Source: Haladaptatus sp. R4
GTDB lineage: Archaea; Halobacteriota; Halobacteria; Halobacteriales; Haladaptataceae
Direction of reading: 5' to 3'
Assembly: GCF_001625445.1 (NCBI RefSeq)
Contig: NZ_LWHG01000033.1
Location: 123,800 to 187,799 of the forward strand
DNA length: 64,000 nucleotides
Part shown: piece after piece, positions 1-8,194 of the stretch
How the letters are laid out: each line of letters begins with the position of its first letter
Position numbering within the stretch: position 1 is the first letter of the stretch
The notes under the pieces: model-generated
Database searches by the model: none
Seen by the model: the letters and a program-made list of their open reading frames with translations, nothing else
What the model was told of the DNA's origin: nothing
Translations under genes and position numbers: made by a program

Positions 1-759
1 CATCTCTATCACCTCGCATCGCAAGACTCGGCGAAAGTCCAACAAGAAAAATTGGTCGAGGAGTTAGCAGCCTACCAAGACGAACGAGTTCCACGTATCG
101 AGGACTGGCACGATGCAGTCGATTACCTGGGAGAGACTCTCACAGGAGGCAAGCAAATCGTGGCTATCGACGAGTTTCCGTATCTCGTCGAATCGAGCGA
201 TACAGTGCTCTCTGCGTTCCAGAATCTCGTAGATACAGTGAAAGCGACATCGACCTCAACGCTCATTCTGTATGGATCGAGTATTAGCGTGATGGAATCG
301 GAGATAATGGGACACGAGAGTCCACTGTACGGGCGGCGAACGGCACAAATCGACCTTCAGCCATTCACGTTTGCCGAGGCGAATGAGATTATCGACTATC
401 CGTTTGAAGAACGCATCCGCTCGTTCGCAGTGACTGGCGGCATGCCGATGTACCTCACGCTCTTTGACTACGACGAGTCACTCGAAGCGAATCTCCTCCA
501 GAATCACCTCTCGAAAACGTCGATCCTCTACGATGAACCTGAATTCTTACTTCGGACGGAACTACGCAACGCCCCCGTCGGCATATCTCTGGTAGAGGAT
601 TTGCGCGAGAAAGCGCATGAAGTCCGGTGGAAGACGAGTGAACGTGAGGAAGAATACGTACTTTTCTCGAAGTCTTGCTTCGAAAACGGGCTGCGAGATA
701 ATCTTGATGATCGCTGGCAGTTGGTAGACCTCCAACAGCTTGCAGATATATTTGATTGA
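1..759 (+). pseudogene. Archaeal ATPase (DUF234/PF01637 type), 5' cut by window and internally deleted
   Basis: The frame is already open at base 1, so the P-loop part lies outside the window. The Walker B region is visible (IVAIDEFPYLVE, near 160-190), followed by the usual ATPase core with GGMPMYLTLF. At about 553-575 the reading jumps from TELRN straight into APVGISLVEDLREKAHEVRW, which in this family belongs near the C-terminus. The intervening winged-helix segment and the start of the nuclease-like DUF234 domain, normally well over 100 residues, are missing without loss of frame. The product probably keeps an ATPase fold but lacks its DNA-binding and effector parts. Family assignment rests on remembered motifs. 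Confidence 0.7.
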
Positions 760-829
760 TCAGTAGTTTGATTTCCACCACTATTTCAAGTCGAGTGGAG
801 GTCTCACAAAGAGGAAAGCACCAACCCGG

Positions 830-1153
830 ACCAGTGCTTCCAACCACGTGTTTCTTTATAACCCCCTCCCACCCCACTGTTTCCAACTTCAGCGATCGAC
901 GAAACGCAATGCTCGAAGAAACAATGGAAGAAATACGTACTAACCACTTCTGAGGTTCACTAGCTACTCTTTTGTCGCTAGTACGGATATGGTTCTACTC
1001 TCTAATAAATAAATCTTTCCTATTATAATACTCGATGTATAGCTGCTCCACTTGTTCTGGTGGTGAAGTTGGAAATGGTGGGGGGAGTGTGTTTTATAAG
1101 TAAACGGCTAGTTGGAAGCGGTGGTATGGGGTGGAAACGTTGGAAGCGGTGGC
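830..1153. repeat. Origin repeats, left cluster (ORB-like)
   Basis: Several copies of a motif close to GTTGGAAACGGTGGGG flank orc1/cdc6. On the minus strand they lie at 872-887 and, weaker, 830-845. On the plus strand they lie at 1068-1083, 1111-1124 and 1140-1153, with a half copy at 1130-1139. Most are followed within about 10-15 bases by an A/T block such as TTTATA. The G-rich run plus location beside orc1/cdc6 fits the haloarchaeal origin recognition box. 760-830 and 890-1060 hold no gene I can support. Confidence 0.75.
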
Positions 1154-1159
1154 TTTATT
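1152..1159 (+). promoter_or_regulatory. TATA-like box for orc1/cdc6
   Basis: The sequence CTTTATTA is centred about 29 bases before the ATG at 1185, the spacing expected for a leaderless haloarchaeal mRNA. It directly abuts an origin repeat (1140-1153), so Orc1 bound there would cover its own promoter. Confidence 0.5.
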
Positions 1160-1184
1160 ATGACATCCCGTGAGTAAAACTCAC

Positions 1185-2471
1185 ATGGGCTACTTTGACG
1201 ATGATGGGTTTCTCGATGAATACATCATCAAGGATCGGAGCGTCCTGAAACCGGAATACAAACCCAAGAAACTGGAAGAACGAGACGAGGAACTCGAAGA
1301 ATACGTGAAGCTCCTTCGACCACTGTTGAAGGGTTGGGATCTCGACAATATCTTTCTCTATGGACACTCGGGTGTTGGCAAGACCGTTGCAACCCGGACC
1401 CTGCTCCCCGACCTTCGAGGGACTGCTGAGGAGCAGGATATCGATGTCGATCTGCTTGAGATCAATTGTTCGTCAGCAAATACCTCGTATCAGTCGACAA
1501 TCGAACTCATCAATGAGGCACGGAGTCCCGAGTACCCACTGACGACACTCGACCTCGATAAACCTGAATTAAGTAAGACCGGCTACCCTGCTGAACAGGT
1601 CTACGATGAGCTTTTCGATGACCTCAACGAGGCTGCGGACAACATCATCCTCGTCCTTGACGAAGTGAATACGCTCGGCAGTGATAGTGAACTCCTCTAT
1701 CAGCTCACGCGGGCTCAAACGATGCACAAACTCGAGGCTGAACTCTGTATTATCGGCATCAGCAACGACTTCAATTTCAGAGATGACCTTCCTGCTCGGG
1801 TGAAAGACACGCTCTGTGAAACCGAGCTTCACTTTCCCGCGTACGAACAGAGCGATCTCATTTCAATTCTGTCCCGCCGAGCCGAACAAGCGTTCTATGA
1901 GGACACGACTGAGACAGGGGTTATCGAACTGTGTGCAGCACTGGCATCTCGCGATCGTGGTTCTGCCCGTCAAGCAATTCGGCTGCTGCGTAAAGCGGCC
2001 GAACTTGCGGAGAACGAAGCCGTAGAATCGGATGATCTCGATTGCATCGAAGAGCAGCATGTCCGTGACGCTGAGGAGATCATCGAGCGAAAACTGGTGA
2101 CTACTGGGATTCGAAAGCTCACCACCCACCGAAAGTACGTCTTGCTCGCTGTAACGAATCTCGCTGCCCAGGGAAAGACGCCTGCACAGACGAGGGACAT
2201 CTACGAGTACTACAAAACCGTAGCTCGGGAATTCGGTCGTGACCCCCTTACTCGACGTGGAGCGCACGAACACTTACTCGAGATGTGTGATAACGGGATA
2301 CTGAAAAACGTGAACCGAGATCAGCGCGGCCGAGGCCGACCAAATAAATACAAGCTCGACACACCACTCGAAACCGTGATCGATGCACTCGAACAAGAAG
2401 AGGACGGTGAAATTGACGACTTAGATAATCTCCGTGAACAGGCGAATCGGCAAATGACGCTCGGCGAGTGA
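1185..2471 (+). CDS. orc1/cdc6: Orc1/Cdc6 replication initiator
   Basis: A 428-residue AAA+ initiator of normal length. Walker A is GHSGVGKT (about residues 60-67), Walker B is LVLDEVN (about 158-164), and sensor 1 is IIGISND. The sensor 2 helix follows as GSARQAIRLL, and a C-terminal winged helix ends with the basic wing RGRGRPNKYKL. It binds origin repeats and loads the replicative helicase. The ATG at 1185 is preferred over GTG at 1170 because the TATA-like box at 1152-1159 places transcription start almost on it. Origin repeats on both sides make this gene and its flanks a candidate functional origin. Confidence 0.93.
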   Translation: MGYFDDDGFLDEYIIKDRSVLKPEYKPKKLEERDEELEEYVKLLRPLLKGWDLDNIFLYGHSGVGKTVATRTLLPDLRGTAEEQDIDVDLLEINCSSANTSYQSTIELINEARSPEYPLTTLDLDKPELSKTGYPAEQVYDELFDDLNEAADNIILVLDEVNTLGSDSELLYQLTRAQTMHKLEAELCIIGISNDFNFRDDLPARVKDTLCETELHFPAYEQSDLISILSRRAEQAFYEDTTETGVIELCAALASRDRGSARQAIRLLRKAAELAENEAVESDDLDCIEEQHVRDAEEIIERKLVTTGIRKLTTHRKYVLLAVTNLAAQGKTPAQTRDIYEYYKTVAREFGRDPLTRRGAHEHLLEMCDNGILKNVNRDQRGRGRPNKYKLDTPLETVIDALEQEEDGEIDDLDNLREQANRQMTLGE

Positions 2472-2700
2472 ATTGGAAACGGTGGGGTGTCTTCTTTATA
2501 TACCTCGAAGCCTTGGAAAGGTTCGAAATGGTGGAATGGCTGGATATTTAGGCGGAAGTTGGAAACGATGGGGGGTGCCTGACTTAAAGCCTGGAAAAGA
2601 TGGGTGGGGTTGGAAACGAAGGTCTGACGTGCGTCAGACAAATGATGGAAGTAGTGGGGGGTGTGCCTTTATATAGTTGGAAGAGGCGGTGTAGGTGGTG
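2472..2700. repeat. Origin repeats, right cluster, with a perfect palindrome
   Basis: Plus-strand origin-type repeats lie at 2472-2487, 2558-2573, 2609-2622 and, degenerate, near 2644-2660. They begin immediately at the orc1/cdc6 stop codon and are mostly followed by CTTTATATA-like tracts. A palindrome with 8-bp arms (GTCTGACG and CGTCAGAC, 2-bp centre) occupies 2622-2639. No gene is supported between 2472 and 2808. Confidence 0.72.
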
Positions 2701-2775
2701 TAACTACTACGAGCTTCGGTATTTTCTTTGAGTATTTACACTATCCCCTCTATTCTTCGGACCCGTCCCTCCCAA

Positions 2776-2792
2776 TTAGTATATAATACTAA
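2776..2792. promoter_or_regulatory. Palindromic operator, copy 1
   Basis: Arms TTAGTAT and ATACTAA are separated by 3 bp. It lies just past the stop codon of the minus-strand gene 2809-3228 and matches the palindromes at 3233 and 4941. Confidence 0.6.
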
Positions 2793-2808
2793 CCAAGAGC
2801 GGACGATT

Positions 2809-3228
2809 TCACACTTGTTCTTTCCGAATCGTCACGATATCTGCTGCCACTCGTCCCGATTCTTCTGCTGCAATCACGAGTAGATTCGGCGCTGGTGTGC
2901 AGGGCGCTTGATCACCGACGTGAAATCCTGCATCTTCAGCACCTGGCAGTTGGACTTGATAGCCGTTCCCTGCAATCTGAAGTGAAGCGTTTGCAACTCG
3001 GTGGATCGAGACGGTGTCGAGCGCGGCTGATGTCGCGAGTTCGACGATATTCTCGTCGGTGATTCGGTCGAGGTCGACGACAAGAAGAAGGCCGTCAAAT
3101 GCGAATACGCGGATGTCTACGAGACGGGTCGGCTCGTCGTCGGTCTCTTCGACGAGTCCAGCGGCTCGGGCAGGCTTTGTGACTTGGAGAGCAAAGCCAT
3201 CGCCGGACCGTTTGATTGTGTTGGGCAT
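2809..3228 (-). CDS. Conserved orc-adjacent protein, AbrB-like N-terminus suspected
   Basis: A 139-residue acidic protein without signal peptide or membrane segment. The N-terminus (IKRSGDGFALQVTKPARAAG, residues 5-24) resembles the swapped-hairpin start of AbrB/MazE-type DNA-binding proteins, but this is a weak similarity. The rest is alpha/beta with no motif I know. Matching palindromes sit 5 bp before its start codon and just after its stop, which suggests it may bind them and repress itself. A partitioning, copy-control or antitoxin role is possible given the origin next door; none is shown. Confidence 0.7.
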   Translation of the reverse strand: MPNTIKRSGDGFALQVTKPARAAGLVEETDDEPTRLVDIRVFAFDGLLLVVDLDRITDENIVELATSAALDTVSIHRVANASLQIAGNGYQVQLPGAEDAGFHVGDQAPCTPAPNLLVIAAEESGRVAADIVTIRKEQV

Positions 3229-3232
3229 TATC

Positions 3233-3253
3233 GGTTAGTATGGTATACTAACC
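3233..3253. promoter_or_regulatory. Palindromic operator, copy 2, over the promoter of 2809-3228
   Basis: Perfect 9-bp arms GGTTAGTAT and ATACTAACC with a 3-bp centre. It ends 5 bp from the ATG of the minus-strand gene, where a leaderless promoter would be occluded by a bound repressor. Confidence 0.7.
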
Positions 3254-3556
3254 CAAGAAGATTCGCCTTGGAAGATGCGCTCTCGGCTCGGCGTTGTTTG
3301 TGAGAAGCGTCGAGGTCGCGAATCCTCCCGTGTCTTCAGTTTCACTTTCGCTCTGGTTGGCTGAAGTCTTTATCCGTCGGGTACTAAGCGTCAAGTGCAG
3401 TCAGCGTAACCCAGCAGGCGATGTGGGTTCTCGTACTCATCCCAACCCATGCTCCCATGTTGTCTGCTTTTCCCCTTGTTACAATGAGCTAGGTAGTATC
3501 ACGAGTGGACTCTGTCCGAGGGTTTACCTGTCGTGTCCTCGAATTTGGTAGTACAA
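3254..3556. other. Intergenic stretch, nothing recognised
   Basis: About 300 bases between the operator and the small wing-helix gene. Short open frames here show no protein-like composition and no repeat was noticed. Confidence 0.4.
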
Positions 3557-3793
3557 ATGGGTCCAAACGAGACGTCGCCACTCACACCACTTGCGCAAGA
3601 AGCGCTTGATGCGCTCGCGAGCGCAATTCCACCTGGTGGTGAACTCACCTACGAGCAAGCCTATGCCGTTCTGGCTGAGAAAGAAGATCTTGAGCGGCCT
3701 GCTGCCGAAGATATCATCGAACGGTTGTACAATAAGGGCCATGTCTACGAAGTCGAGGGAAACCTCCGACTCACTGATTACGGCTCTGAATAG
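3557..3793 (+). CDS. Small winged-helix protein
   Basis: A 78-residue protein with an N-terminal helical part and a short wing-type C-terminus (IIERLYNKGHVYEVEGNLRLTDYG split over residues 52-76), typical of small haloarchaeal helix-turn-helix proteins. The ATG at 3557 is preferred to GTG at 3533, which would only add eight unremarkable residues. Its target is unknown. Confidence 0.65.
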   Translation: MGPNETSPLTPLAQEALDALASAIPPGGELTYEQAYAVLAEKEDLERPAAEDIIERLYNKGHVYEVEGNLRLTDYGSE

Positions 3794-3798
3794 CAAGG

Positions 3799-4218
3799 TT
3801 AGTCCGCGATTTCGAATGTGTCTCCCCACCGTGCCTGAATATCTGCGATGACCTCTCCAAGTACATCGAAGAAGTCACCGGGATAGCGTCGATCTTCTGC
3901 ATCATCGGTGGTTGCTGCTGGAAACGGATGGTAGTGATCGCGAGCGTTATGGGGGTTTTCGTGCCGGTCCCATCGACACTCTTTCCGTTCACTCCCCCAC
4001 TCTTCCACATAGTGAATGTAAAAATTGCCATTGAGCTGTAGTTCAATATCGACATACACACGTGAGATCTGCTCGGGATAGGCGGTCTCGTCAAAGACGA
4101 CCTCGACAGTCGCAGGTTTGTTCGATGGAAACGAGTTGGCTAGCGAAACGAGACTGATCTCTCCGAGCTTTCGCGCAACTCTCCGCAGAACCTCCTTGTT
4201 CGGCAACGTCCCATCCAT
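3799..4218 (-). CDS. TumE-like toxin candidate (DUF6516 family type)
   Basis: A 139-residue protein whose middle and end (YVDIELQLNGNFYIHYVEEW, then RWDRHENPHNARDHYHPFP, then VIADIQARW) match the pattern I recall for TumE/DUF6516 proteins: a beta-rich core, a WD..PHH-like stretch and a final helix. Such proteins pair with an HTH antitoxin. It starts 4 bp after the stop of the upstream HTH gene on the same strand, so the two are one operon. Mode of action is not known from sequence. Confidence 0.6.
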   Translation of the reverse strand: MDGTLPNKEVLRRVARKLGEISLVSLANSFPSNKPATVEVVFDETAYPEQISRVYVDIELQLNGNFYIHYVEEWGSERKECRWDRHENPHNARDHYHPFPAATTDDAEDRRYPGDFFDVLGEVIADIQARWGDTFEIAD

Positions 4219-4222
4219 CTAA

Positions 4223-4825
4223 TCACGAGTGGTTTTTTGAGAATGCGTCTGTGCCAGAATTTGGTTGGCTGGACTGCAGTCGTTGGAAGAACCGAACCAT
4301 GTCCGCCACTTTTACCGTCCCTGTCTGTGCGCCTGACGTACCGTGTCCGAGTGCCTCGACAAGCGCATCAACTTCGTCACACGCTGCGTTCCACTGTCGA
4401 AGATCGTCCATTGTCTCATCTAGCTTCTCGTAGCCGTGTTCCTGCGGGACAACATCTCCAGGGGTTTCGGCCTCATACGTCTCCTGGAAGGACGAAATGG
4501 TGTCACTGAGTTCCGATAGTCGATTGTTGAGTTCTTCGATGGTGTACTCTCGCTGCAGGCGATCGATATTCCGCCATTCGAGGTATGAGTCGTTCCGATC
4601 ATACGTCACCGGATCGTCGCCGATCTTCTTCGCAACGCCCATCTCTCCAAGGAATTCCAGATATTTCCGTGCGGTATCTGGTGCAACTCCTGCTCGGTCT
4701 GCGATCTCGGAGACCCGAAGTGGATCGTTCAACTGGAGGAGCACATCGTAGACCTTCTCGACTGTCGTCCGACTCTCGAGTTCGGTTTCCCACTCCGATG
4801 CTAAGTCTCGTGGAGAGTCACTCAT
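4223..4825 (-). CDS. HTH regulator, probable antitoxin partner of the TumE-like protein
   Basis: A 200-residue protein with an ArsR-type winged helix (VYDVLLQLNDPLRVSEIA, then DTARKYLEFLGEMGVAKKIG, residues 30-75), followed by a long coiled-coil segment (about 90-150) and a variable tail. ATG at 4825 is preferred to GTG at 4834. It is the promoter-proximal gene of the pair with 3799-4218. The HTH-first order fits an autoregulating antitoxin. Confidence 0.7.
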   Translation of the reverse strand: MSDSPRDLASEWETELESRTTVEKVYDVLLQLNDPLRVSEIADRAGVAPDTARKYLEFLGEMGVAKKIGDDPVTYDRNDSYLEWRNIDRLQREYTIEELNNRLSELSDTISSFQETYEAETPGDVVPQEHGYEKLDETMDDLRQWNAACDEVDALVEALGHGTSGAQTGTVKVADMVRFFQRLQSSQPNSGTDAFSKNHS

Positions 4826-4940
4826 GATGCTCACTACTCTGTTAGTCTGCTAGAGTAAAAAGATTTGCTAGTTCACTACTATAATTGGAAGCTACAAATT
4901 ATACTTGTCTTCCCTTGCGAGAATCAGGCAGTATCGCTGT

Positions 4941-4961
4941 GGTTAGTATAATATACTAACC
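4941..4961. promoter_or_regulatory. Palindromic operator, copy 3
   Basis: Perfect 9-bp arms GGTTAGTAT and ATACTAACC around a 3-bp centre, identical in its arms to the copy at 3233. It lies 116 bp upstream of the minus-strand HTH gene and has no start codon beside it, so it may be a relic or a remote site. Confidence 0.65.
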
Positions 4962-5454
4962 CAGTCCTGTTCGATGTCCTGTCTGTTGAGAGCCAGTGTT
5001 TCGGAAATCCGAATCGGAAACCGATCGAATCTGCTGGTGCTGCAATCATTGTTGGCGACGATCGACTGTCATTGGTTCGTCGGTAAACAGCGTCAGCTGA
5101 GGTGTGTTTTGAACCATCTCCACCCCTTTCGAACTGTCCGGAAAAGCAGTACATAATTCACTACGAACTCATCGACTAATTCATTCGACATCATGTTCCC
5201 CTCACCGAGATTTTATAGATGAATTGTGGAACTCGGACTAGCCACTGAGTTCGAAATATCTCGAGTTTTTAGGGGGGTTCTACTAGTGAAGTGAATCCAT
5301 CTCTACTACCAATTGCAGAGGGTGTGTTCTCGTGTTGCTGTGGCGTCCATCAGAGAGGTCACTCGCACTGGTGGACATCAGTCACTCCTGTATTGGAATA
5401 TTCGGAATCAACCCTGGCTTGCCTATCTGATACCCTGGTGAAATACGATCTGTG
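4962..5454. other. Intergenic stretch after operator copy 3
   Basis: About 490 bases without a supportable gene. A plus frame without a start (about 4965-5095, ending AGAAIIVGDDRLSLVRR before a stop) looks protein-like and may be the tail of a decayed gene whose promoter carried the operator. The rest shows nothing. Confidence 0.35.
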
Positions 5455-6129
5455 ATGATGCACCAGACATCGCCAGAACTCCCGTCACTTGACCCCGGCA
5501 TTACACTGCTCGAAACCGACGAGCGCATGACTGGCTCGCTCCAGTCGCTGGTCCTCGACCAGTTGCTCCTCGAGCAGGGCTCAGCCGTCTGGATCGACGC
5601 CCATGGACACGGAACGACACACCCGCTGACACAGATTACTCCGTCGATGCGTATCCTCGACCGAATTCATATTGCACGGGCGTTCACTCCGTGGCAACAC
5701 CAGAGTCTCGTGGAGGATCTTGCTCGAGAGCTTACGGACGAAACGACGATTGCCGTTCTTCCGGCTCTTGACTGCTTCTACCGGTCGGAAGACCTTCCAC
5801 GCGGTGACGATGAACGCATGCTCGCGACTGTGGCCGAGCGGATCGACGCGGTTGCTGAGCGGTTTGAGATTCCAGTGCTACTGACGTTGCAGACGGACGA
5901 TACCCTGACAGCACCGATTCACGAAATCGCCGATCGGACGATTCAGTGTGAACGGACCAAGTTTGGACTACGGTTCGCAGGTGAAGAGTACGAAACGTTG
6001 GTCTATCCGCTGGAAAATGGGCTAGTGCAAACGACACTCGCGTATTGGAAGCGTATTCTAGCGAATCGGCATCCGGCGATGGTTGATGCCGGCGTTTCAC
6101 CGGAGATGAGTGCGAATGGGGCGTACTAA
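5455..6129 (+). CDS. RecA/RadA-like protein of the haloarchaeal polB cluster
   Basis: A 224-residue protein related in layout to RecA-fold ATPases: an initial strand and helix, a Walker-B-like strand (TTIAVLPALDCFY, about 100-112) and later TLQTDDTL. There is no canonical GxxGxGKT loop, so it may not hydrolyse ATP. In haloarchaeal plasmids such proteins commonly precede a small coiled-coil gene and a B-family polymerase, and the same order is present here (6157, 6392). The start could be ATG 5455 or 5458. Confidence 0.7.
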   Translation: MMHQTSPELPSLDPGITLLETDERMTGSLQSLVLDQLLLEQGSAVWIDAHGHGTTHPLTQITPSMRILDRIHIARAFTPWQHQSLVEDLARELTDETTIAVLPALDCFYRSEDLPRGDDERMLATVAERIDAVAERFEIPVLLTLQTDDTLTAPIHEIADRTIQCERTKFGLRFAGEEYETLVYPLENGLVQTTLAYWKRILANRHPAMVDAGVSPEMSANGAY

Positions 6130-6156
6130 CACACCTACCGTGATTTGCTCCGAGCG

Positions 6157-6381
6157 ATGGAGTCGCGGTGGCAGGAGTATCGACGGGCACTCCGGCATAC
6201 TGACCAGGCTGTGTTCGATCGGCTCTTCGAGTATGCTCGCGTCCATGCTAACGCGAGTGGGGTTCAGAACCACCAGTTCGTCGAGATTCCAGCACTGATT
6301 TCGATCGTGATCGAGCAACAAAAGCAGATCGAGGATTTGGAAGCTCGGCTCGATCACGTCGAGGACGATTTAAACGACTAG
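6157..6381 (+). CDS. Small coiled-coil protein of the polB cluster
   Basis: A 74-residue protein, mostly helical, ending in a heptad-like stretch (IVIEQQKQIEDLEARLDHV, residues 50-68). It starts 27 bp after the RecA-like gene and ends 10 bp before the polymerase, so the three form one operon. ATG at 6157 is preferred to TTG at 6145. Probably an accessory to the polymerase or RecA-like protein. Confidence 0.68.
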   Translation: MESRWQEYRRALRHTDQAVFDRLFEYARVHANASGVQNHQFVEIPALISIVIEQQKQIEDLEARLDHVEDDLND

Positions 6382-6391
6382 GGATGAGACG

Positions 6392-7435
6392 ATGGTGTAC
6401 AAAATCGACTACCTCGACGGCGACGTGCTCAGATGGTCAGTAACTGAGACGGGGGTGGAGTGTGAAGTCGATGAGTCGTATACACCGACAATCTACGTGT
6501 CGGTGCACGGTGACGGTGATTTTTCCACGGCCCGTGCTGCACTCCGTGACCATCCCGCTGTTGTTCGGGTTGCCGTGGTTGATGAACGCGTGAGTTTTCG
6601 CCACGACTCGGAGCAAGTACTCCGAGTGGATGTGACCGACCTCAAGGCAGTGAATTCAGTGGCAGGAATGGTGAGCAAGTGGGGCTCGTCGGGGGAGTAT
6701 CGCTGCTACAACGTCGACTTCTCGCGAGAGTTTCGGTACTGCCTCGAAGAAGGGATTGATCCACTGCCGACCCATGAACTCTCGGAGGTGCAGATTTTCG
6801 TCTCGGAGACGGAACTCGCGAGTGAGAGAGTTACTGAACTCACGATCGACGATAAAGTGGTGACTGGGAGTGGCGAGGACGTGTTAACAACACTGTCGGA
6901 TCGAGTTGAGTCGGTTGACCCGGATGTGCTCTTCCTGAACACGAGTGACCTCATTCCTGTTCTCTTCCAGCAGGCCGACCGCCTTGATGTAGAGTTCCAG
7001 CTTGGGTGACGGTCGGGGTGGCAGCAGTTAGCGGGTGAATCAACCTACGAAAGCTACGGCCAAGTCGGGCACTCACCGGCACGGTACAATCTCCCTGGTC
7101 GGGTGATCATCGACGGCTCGAACACGTTCATGTGGAACCAGACGAATCTCGATGGCTGTCTGTATCTCGTTGAACAGTCGGGCAAACCACTACAGGAGTT
7201 GGCGTGGTCGTCGATTGGGACCATTCTAACCGGGATTCAGATCCAGGAAGCACGGGAGCGAGATGTGCTTGTCCCGTGGCGTTCGTGGCGTCACGAGAAA
7301 TTCAAGACGATGCGCCAAGTGCACGACGCCGACCGGGGTGGGTTCACCTTTACGCCGGACATCGGCTTGCACGAGGACGTTCACGAACTCGATTTCTCTG
7401 TTATCCTTCTACTTAGTGGGTATCCCCCATATTGA
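6392..7435 (+). pseudogene. B-family DNA polymerase, N-terminal part only, with an internal stop
   Basis: The frame 6392-7009 encodes the N-terminal and exonuclease-like region of the haloarchaeal PolB type. It is broken by TGA at 7007-7009, directly after EFQLG. The same frame continues without shift as WQQLAGESTYESYGQVGHSP and on to HEDVHELDFS. There it ends: the expected SLYP of catalytic motif A is replaced by an unrelated tail and a stop at 7435. The palm and thumb are absent, so this copy cannot polymerise. The break at about 7402 coincides with the end of the convergent regulator gene 7413-8051. A TGA-for-CGA change explains the internal stop. Confidence 0.85.
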
Positions 7436-8051
7436 CAAATTGTTTGACAATCCGACTCTCGGCACGATGGTGTAACTTGCTTGCTGCAGACCTATTTATC
7501 CCGAGATGATTCGCTAATTCTGTGAGCGTGCATTCTCTTGGTATCTCGTAATATCCTTGATCAACTGCTTCTGTGACAAATTCCCATTGACGGTTTGTGA
7601 GCTGTTGTCTGGAGTTATATGACTGAGACAGTGAGCGGATCTCATAAGGGATACCGAGCGTTGTTAACTCTGTAGTGTATGCTGACAATCGATTTTGTGA
7701 AGCTAGTATCTCGGCATGAAACCATCCATCCTGGAGTTCTAGAGGGTACCGTGGCAGATTCCCGGATCTCAGTAGTGCCTCGTACAAATCAGATACCGGG
7801 ACGATGAATTGTATCAGCACACTCTGAGTATCTGTGGTGATCACATCGAATGAACGAACGTCAGGAGCATTTTCGAAATGTGCAACGAGTTCTTTTCTCT
7901 GTGTAGTATTCACTTCTGCAATCTCGAATAAGCTGTCTCCTCGGGGTTGAACTGCTAACAACCTGAATTCAGATTCCGGAAATTCGACTGAGATATCTGC
8001 TAAACGATCATAGACCGGCGCTCCGTTCACCTTGAGTTGTAGACGAGCCAT
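7413..8051 (-). CDS. Bat-type HTH regulator (bacterio-opsin-activator HTH_10 family)
   Basis: A 212-residue protein with an N-terminal sensory-like domain and a C-terminal HTH_10 domain (LTNRQWEFVTEAVDQGYYEI, then TLTELANHLGINRSAASKLH, about 150-200), the pattern of haloarchaeal Bat-like activators. The start is set at MARLQLKV (8051), since upstream codons look like leader. It is divergent from the amidase/MFS operon and is the natural candidate regulator of it. Confidence 0.85.
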   Translation of the reverse strand: MARLQLKVNGAPVYDRLADISVEFPESEFRLLAVQPRGDSLFEIAEVNTTQRKELVAHFENAPDVRSFDVITTDTQSVLIQFIVPVSDLYEALLRSGNLPRYPLELQDGWFHAEILASQNRLSAYTTELTTLGIPYEIRSLSQSYNSRQQLTNRQWEFVTEAVDQGYYEIPRECTLTELANHLGINRSAASKLHHRAESRIVKQFVNMGDTH

Positions 8052-8194
8052 ACCAGAGCGTGATAACTGACTGTACTTAAAAGAGTACACATGATTACGA
8101 TCCAATCCATACCGTTATGGCGGCTATAATATCTCGTGTATAATGAGCACAAAATTGGGATGCAAGCTGAGATTTACAAAGCGGGGTTCGAAGA

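Noticed and set aside
4965..5095. Plus-strand frame ending in a protein-like tail (AGAAIIVGDDRLSLVRR)
   Set aside because: No start codon after the upstream stop and no family match; kept only as a possible relic.
4924..5154. Minus-strand open frame of 76 codons over operator copy 3
   Set aside because: It runs through the palindrome and has unnatural composition.
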